Assembly: GCA_038239345.1 (NCBI GenBank)
Contig: JBBSEX010000086.1
Span: 1-8,871 of the forward strand
Source of the DNA: JBBSEX01 sp038239345
Lineage (GTDB): Bacteria; Acidobacteriota; Terriglobia; Bryobacterales; Bryobacteraceae
DNA: 8,871 nt
Direction of reading: 5' to 3'
Shown here: piece after piece, positions 5,615-8,871 of the stretch
Layout: each line of letters opens with the position of its first letter
How positions within the stretch are numbered: the first letter of the stretch is position 1
Program-made: the position numbers and the translations under genes
Notes under the pieces: model-generated
The model's database searches: none
What the model was told of the DNA's origin: nothing
What the model saw: the letters and a program-made list of their open reading frames with translations, nothing else

Positions 5615-6289
5615 TCACGATCTGTCGCGCAAAGGCTTCTTTGCGATTGCGATGTAAGCTCCGCCAAAATACAGATTTATAAACTCAATGAGGTCGAGAT
5701 ATTTCTCCAGTGACTGCCACGGCTTTCGAGCAGCCATGTCGATATTTCCGCCGAATGGACCCGTTAGCAATTTGGCGAGCAATGGAGCGGCTTTGTTCAT
5801 GATCGATCCCGAAGGCCTTTTGAAATCGAGTACGGTGAACCGCTTTCCCGGCAGCAGTGCCGAAGCGCCGTTTCGGATGACCGCATCAAACTTGGGTACC
5901 AGCGTGAGTGCGAAGGTGGAGAGAATTCCACTCACTCCTGGCGGGAAAACGTAACTGGAGGCGTCGCTCTTGACCAGTTCGATGTTTGACCAGCCGTGGG
6001 CGGCGATACTGGCCTTGGCTTCATCAAGCATTGCATCGGTGAGGTCCATCCCGATGATTCTTCCGCGCGGACCTACTTGCTTCTGCAAAAGAGAGAAATT
6101 GAGTCCTGTTCCGCAGCCGAGTTCCACAACGGTGTCGCCCTCGTTAAGAGCAAGAGATTGAATTGCCCGTTCGCGATATGCCCAATGACGAAACCCCGCG
6201 AGGTACAGGAGAAGTGTGCTCCGGTCGTACCATTTGGCTCGTTTGCGATAGATCGAGATTAGCCTGACCGATTCCTTGTTATCGACCAT
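5615..6289 (-). CDS. Class I SAM-dependent methyltransferase
   Basis: The product is 224 residues with a Rossmann methyltransferase fold. Motif I is VELGCGTGLN (residues 55-64), the SAM ribose-binding acidic residue is in GMDLTDAML (D82), and an SDA motif (D109) follows. The strand FTVLDFKRPSG (151-161) is the post-motif region. The N-terminal YDRSTLLLYLAGFRHWAYRERA and the C-terminal LYFGGAYIAIAKK resemble phosphatidylethanolamine/UbiE-like methyltransferases. The product could modify a membrane lipid or quinone, but the substrate cannot be read from sequence. The length is normal and all core motifs are intact. It starts 12 bases after the stop of the copper ATPase gene on the same strand, so the two are probably co-transcribed. 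The ribosome binding site is weak (purine-rich AAAGCAAAGA), suggesting reliance on translational coupling. Confidence 0.85.
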   Translation of the reverse strand: MVDNKESVRLISIYRKRAKWYDRSTLLLYLAGFRHWAYRERAIQSLALNEGDTVVELGCGTGLNFSLLQKQVGPRGRIIGMDLTDAMLDEAKASIAAHGWSNIELVKSDASSYVFPPGVSGILSTFALTLVPKFDAVIRNGASALLPGKRFTVLDFKRPSGSIMNKAAPLLAKLLTGPFGGNIDMAARKPWQSLEKYLDLIEFINLYFGGAYIAIAKKPLRDRS

Positions 6290-6301
6290 AATTCTTTGCT
6301 T

Positions 6302-8572
6302 TTACATTTTTAGCTTTCGGAGCCGCAGCGAGTTCGCGATCACCGATACAGAGCTGAAGCTCATTGCAGCGGCTGCAATCATCGGATTCAGCAGCAACCC
6401 AAAAGCGGGATAAAAGACGCCTGCGGCGATGGGCACGCCAATCGCGTTGTAGAAGAAGGCGAAGAAAAGATTCTGCCTAATGTTGCCCATGGTCCGCTGG
6501 CTGAGCCTTCGCGCCTTCACAATGCCGCGAAGATCGCCTTTCACCAGCGTGATGCCACCGGTTTCCATCGCTACATCGGTTCCCGTGCCCATGGCAATAC
6601 CGACCTGCGCCTGAGCGAGTGCAGGGGCGTCGTTCACTCCATCTCCGGCCATGGCAACAACCGCGCCCTTGGCCTGAAGTTCTTTGACGACATCGGCTTT
6701 CTTATCGGGAAGCACGTCCGCCTGAAAATCAATGCCGAGCTTATGAGCAACGGCGGCGGCGGTGGTTTTGTTGTCGCCTGTAACCATGACGACTTTGATG
6801 CCTTCCTTCTTCAGTTCTTCGATGGCTTCGGCGGTGGATTCCTTAATGGGGTCGGCAACGGCGATCAATCCCGCCAAGTGATTGTCAGCGGCAACAAACA
6901 TGACGGTCTGCCCCTCTTTGCGCAAAGCGTCGGCCTGTGCTTCGAGCGGATCGGAGGAGGACCCGAGGTCGCGCATCAAAGCGGCATTGCCGATACCGAT
7001 TTTTTTCGCCTGAAGCGTGCCGACAACTCCCTTTCCGGTGATGGACTGAAAATCGGCAACCGGGATGAGAGCGATTTTCTTCTCCTTCGCCCCGGCGACG
7101 ATAGCGGCTGCAAGCGGATGTTCACTAGCCTGCTCTAGACTGGCTACCCATTGCAGCAGTACTGATTCGTCAAATCCCTGCGCGGGCAGAACGGTGGTTA
7201 AGCGTGGCTTGCCTTCGGTGAGCGTTCCCGTTTTATCGACGACAAGAGTGTTCACCTTCTCAAATATCTCCAGCGCCTGCGCATTACGGATAAGGATGCC
7301 CGCACCAGCTCCACGTCCTGTTCCCACCATAATGGACATCGGCGTCGCCAAACCCAGAGCACAGGGGCACGCGACGATGAGAACGGCGACGGCGTTGACG
7401 AGAGCGTGTGCCAAGCGGGGCTGGGGGCCATAGAGCGCCCAGACGGCAAAGGTGAGCGCGGAAGCAACAAGAACAACGGGGACAAAGTAGGAGGACACCA
7501 CATCGGCAAGCCGCTGAATCGGTGCGCGTGTGCGCTGGGCTTCGCTTACCATTTGTACAATCCGTGCAAGCAGCGTATCCGCGCCGATCTTCTCGGCCTT
7601 CATTAGGAAGCTGCCGGTTCCATTGATGGTTCCTCCCGTTACTTTCGCGTCCATGATTTTTTCGACGGGAATGGGCTCGCCCGTGACCATCGACTCGTCC
7701 ACGGAGCTGCGACCTTCCAATATGACGCCATCAATGGGAATTTTCTCGCCGGGACGGACACGCACCCGATCACCCACCTGAATCTCGCTCAGTTGCACAT
7801 CGGATTCGCTGCCATCCGCTGCTACGCGTCGCGCGGTCTTCGGAGCCAATCCCAACAATGCTTTGATGGCGCTGCTGGTCTGGCTGCGTGCCCGCAGTTC
7901 CAAAACCTGCCCCAGCAGCACGAGTACGGTGATGACTGCGGCTGGTTCAAAATACAAATCGAGATTTCCGGCGGCGTCACGGAACGACGGCGGAAATAAG
8001 CCCGGAGCAAACACGGCAGCGATGCTATAGATAAACGCCGCGCCGGTGCCGATGGCAATGAGGGTAAACATGTTGAGACTGCGATGAATAATGGACGCTG
8101 CGCCCCGCTCAAAAAACGGCCAGCCTCCCCACAAGACCACGGGAGTCGCTAATGCCAATTGCAGCCATGCCAGCGCGCGGCTACCTATCCAATGCTGGAG
8201 TGGCTGGCCGGGCAAAACATCCGACACCATCAGCGTTAATAACGGGACGGTGAGCGCTACGCCGACCCAAAACCGGCGGCTCATGCTGGCAAGTTCCGGG
8301 TTCGCCTCGTTTGAAGTGATGTTGCGGGGTTCGAGCGCCATCCCGCAGATCGGGCAACTGCCCGGCCCGTCGCGGATGATTTGCGGGTGCATGGGGCAGG
8401 TCCATTTAGCAGCTGCGGTCCCTTGAGGCACACCCTCCTTTTCAAGCGCCATTCCGCATTTTGGGCATGGACCGGGCTTGGCCTGATGAATCTCGGGGTG
8501 CATGGGGCAGGTATAGCTCGCCGCTTCGAGCGTGATGGGTTGAACCGTTGATGCCGGTACTATCGTGCTCAT
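6302..8572 (-). CDS. copA: Copper-exporting P1B-type ATPase
   Basis: This is a 756-residue heavy-metal pump that hydrolyses ATP to move Cu(I) out of the cytoplasm across the inner membrane. The N-terminus has two Cys/His motifs in place of a classic HMA domain: TCPMHPEI..CPKCGM (residues 21-41) and TCPMHPQI..CPICGM (58-78). Next come the transmembrane segments, the actuator motif TGEP (297-300), the metal-channel CPC (402-404), the phosphorylated Asp in DKTGT (446-450), the P1B-specific HP (485-486), TGD (598-600) and GDGVND (643-648). Tyr-Asn in helix 7 (708-709) and MSFSSVSV in helix 8 (737-744) are the Cu(I)-type (P1B-1) residues, so copper is favoured over zinc or cobalt. The start at 8572 is chosen over an in-frame ATG at 8635 because GGGAGGT lies seven bases upstream. 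It appears to head an operon with the methyltransferase. Confidence 0.95.
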   Translation of the reverse strand: MSTIVPASTVQPITLEAASYTCPMHPEIHQAKPGPCPKCGMALEKEGVPQGTAAAKWTCPMHPQIIRDGPGSCPICGMALEPRNITSNEANPELASMSRRFWVGVALTVPLLTLMVSDVLPGQPLQHWIGSRALAWLQLALATPVVLWGGWPFFERGAASIIHRSLNMFTLIAIGTGAAFIYSIAAVFAPGLFPPSFRDAAGNLDLYFEPAAVITVLVLLGQVLELRARSQTSSAIKALLGLAPKTARRVAADGSESDVQLSEIQVGDRVRVRPGEKIPIDGVILEGRSSVDESMVTGEPIPVEKIMDAKVTGGTINGTGSFLMKAEKIGADTLLARIVQMVSEAQRTRAPIQRLADVVSSYFVPVVLVASALTFAVWALYGPQPRLAHALVNAVAVLIVACPCALGLATPMSIMVGTGRGAGAGILIRNAQALEIFEKVNTLVVDKTGTLTEGKPRLTTVLPAQGFDESVLLQWVASLEQASEHPLAAAIVAGAKEKKIALIPVADFQSITGKGVVGTLQAKKIGIGNAALMRDLGSSSDPLEAQADALRKEGQTVMFVAADNHLAGLIAVADPIKESTAEAIEELKKEGIKVVMVTGDNKTTAAAVAHKLGIDFQADVLPDKKADVVKELQAKGAVVAMAGDGVNDAPALAQAQVGIAMGTGTDVAMETGGITLVKGDLRGIVKARRLSQRTMGNIRQNLFFAFFYNAIGVPIAAGVFYPAFGLLLNPMIAAAAMSFSSVSVIANSLRLRKLKM

Positions 8573-8579
8573 TTGCGTT

Positions 8580-8586
8580 ACCTCCC
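8580..8586 (-). promoter_or_regulatory. Ribosome binding site deciding the copper ATPase start
   Basis: On the minus strand GGGAGGT lies seven bases before the ATG at 8572, a near-ideal Shine-Dalgarno. The longer in-frame start at 8635 lacks one and would add 21 residues absent from typical relatives. Confidence 0.85.
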
Positions 8587-8667
8587 TGCGATAGAGTTGC
8601 TGTCCTTTGGCCGCTGGGTTGTCGATTGCGGCCATTCTAACTTTCAGTCTGAGATCATCCCACCGTT

Positions 8668-8683
8668 GATGCTCGTGAGCATC
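8668..8683. promoter_or_regulatory. GATGCTC-GT-GAGCATC inverted repeat, candidate operator
   Basis: Perfect 7-bp arms separated by two bases lie in the 154-base space between the divergent copper ATPase and the Cys-rich gene, about 85 bases from one start and 43 from the other. This is a suitable position for a shared regulator. The sequence does not match the classic CueR or CopY site as I know them, and no regulator gene is within view. A metal-responsive role is inference from position. Confidence 0.45.
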
Positions 8684-8726
8684 CGGGCTCCCAAAAATGT
8701 GGCCCTAATAGTGCAGTGGTTTCCGC

Positions 8727-8871
8727 ATGTCTCAACTTCACGAAGGACAATGCGGACTCTGCCTCCACTTCGGAGAGAACCACGCCGGCGATCACGACTT
8801 TAATCTGACGCAAATCAGAACCAGCCGGGAGGCGGTGGACACGATTCTGGATGACTGTGGGCACCCCAAAC
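8727..8871 (+). CDS. Small Cys/His-containing protein of unknown function (partial)
   Basis: The frame is open from ATG 8727 to the window edge, giving 48 complete codons. It begins MSQLHEGQCGLCLHFG and ends DDCGHPK at the edge. Cys9 and Cys12 form a CxxC pair, a His-rich stretch follows (H14, H19, H23), and a CGHP occurs near residue 43. This arrangement suggests a metal- or zinc-binding knuckle. The pattern recalls small uncharacterised CGLCxHFGE-type proteins in Acidobacteriota, but this is from memory and unverified. No Shine-Dalgarno is obvious before the ATG, so the start is provisional. It is divergent from the copper ATPase and shares the intergenic dyad. That could mean co-regulation by metal, though housekeeping co-location is equally possible. 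The length and C-terminus are unknown. Confidence 0.6.
   Translation, partial: MSQLHEGQCGLCLHFGENHAGDHDFNLTQIRTSREAVDTILDDCGHPK

Noticed and set aside
8573..8635. 21-codon upstream extension of the copper ATPase
   Set aside because: A strong GGGAGGT site lies inside the extension, placed correctly for the ATG at 8572.
8655..8864. Minus-strand frame opposite the Cys-rich gene
   Set aside because: It has no recognisable domain, while the plus-strand frame has an ordered Cys/His pattern and continues past the window.

Overview
The window looks like chromosomal DNA from an Acidobacteriota member, most likely the Bryobacteraceae/Solibacter group. The main evidence is a 1026-residue secreted FG-GAP/VCBS-repeat protein that ends in a domain matching my memory of the TIGR03437 (Solibacter C-terminal) family. 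A nearby broken kelch-type reading frame is also of the kind abundant in those genomes. This placement rests on recognised family patterns, not on a database search.

Layout. Positions 1-265 hold no intact gene: there is a short in-frame piece of an IS6-family transposase core and a motif resembling an IS6 terminal repeat. On the minus strand, 266-1210 encodes a CPBP-type intramembrane protease-like protein. Two bases upstream of its start lies a truncated P-loop ATPase of the conjugation/DUF87 type (1213-1428). The stretch 1429-2000 has no recognisable gene but is rich in hairpins, short repeats and a perfect 14-bp palindrome. A kelch-type gene follows (2001-2293). It has a good ribosome binding site and signal peptide but is broken by a frame change. 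Next come the large FG-GAP/TIGR03437 gene (2405-5485, plus strand) and a 129-base convergent intergenic region with an 11-bp inverted repeat. A roughly 59-base repeat, also present at 1788, recurs here, so the kelch remnant and the FG-GAP gene are bracketed by two same-orientation copies.

The right part is a well-ordered metal-resistance locus on the minus strand. It has a Cu(I)-exporting P1B-type ATPase (6302-8572) with two N-terminal Cys/His metal-binding motifs and, 12 bases downstream, a class I SAM methyltransferase (5615-6289) resembling lipid/UbiE-type enzymes. A small Cys/His-containing protein starts divergently at 8727 and runs off the window; the intergenic region contains a perfect inverted repeat that could be an operator.

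How the genes may work together. The ATPase exports copper across the inner membrane, and the methyltransferase is probably co-transcribed with it. The left 2 kb reads as a decayed mobile-element or conjugation scar next to a lineage-specific surface-protein gene. I see no complete new defence or mobile system. The best candidates for something undescribed are the bracketing repeats with the CTGCTCA heptamer and the divergent Cys-rich protein with its palindrome.
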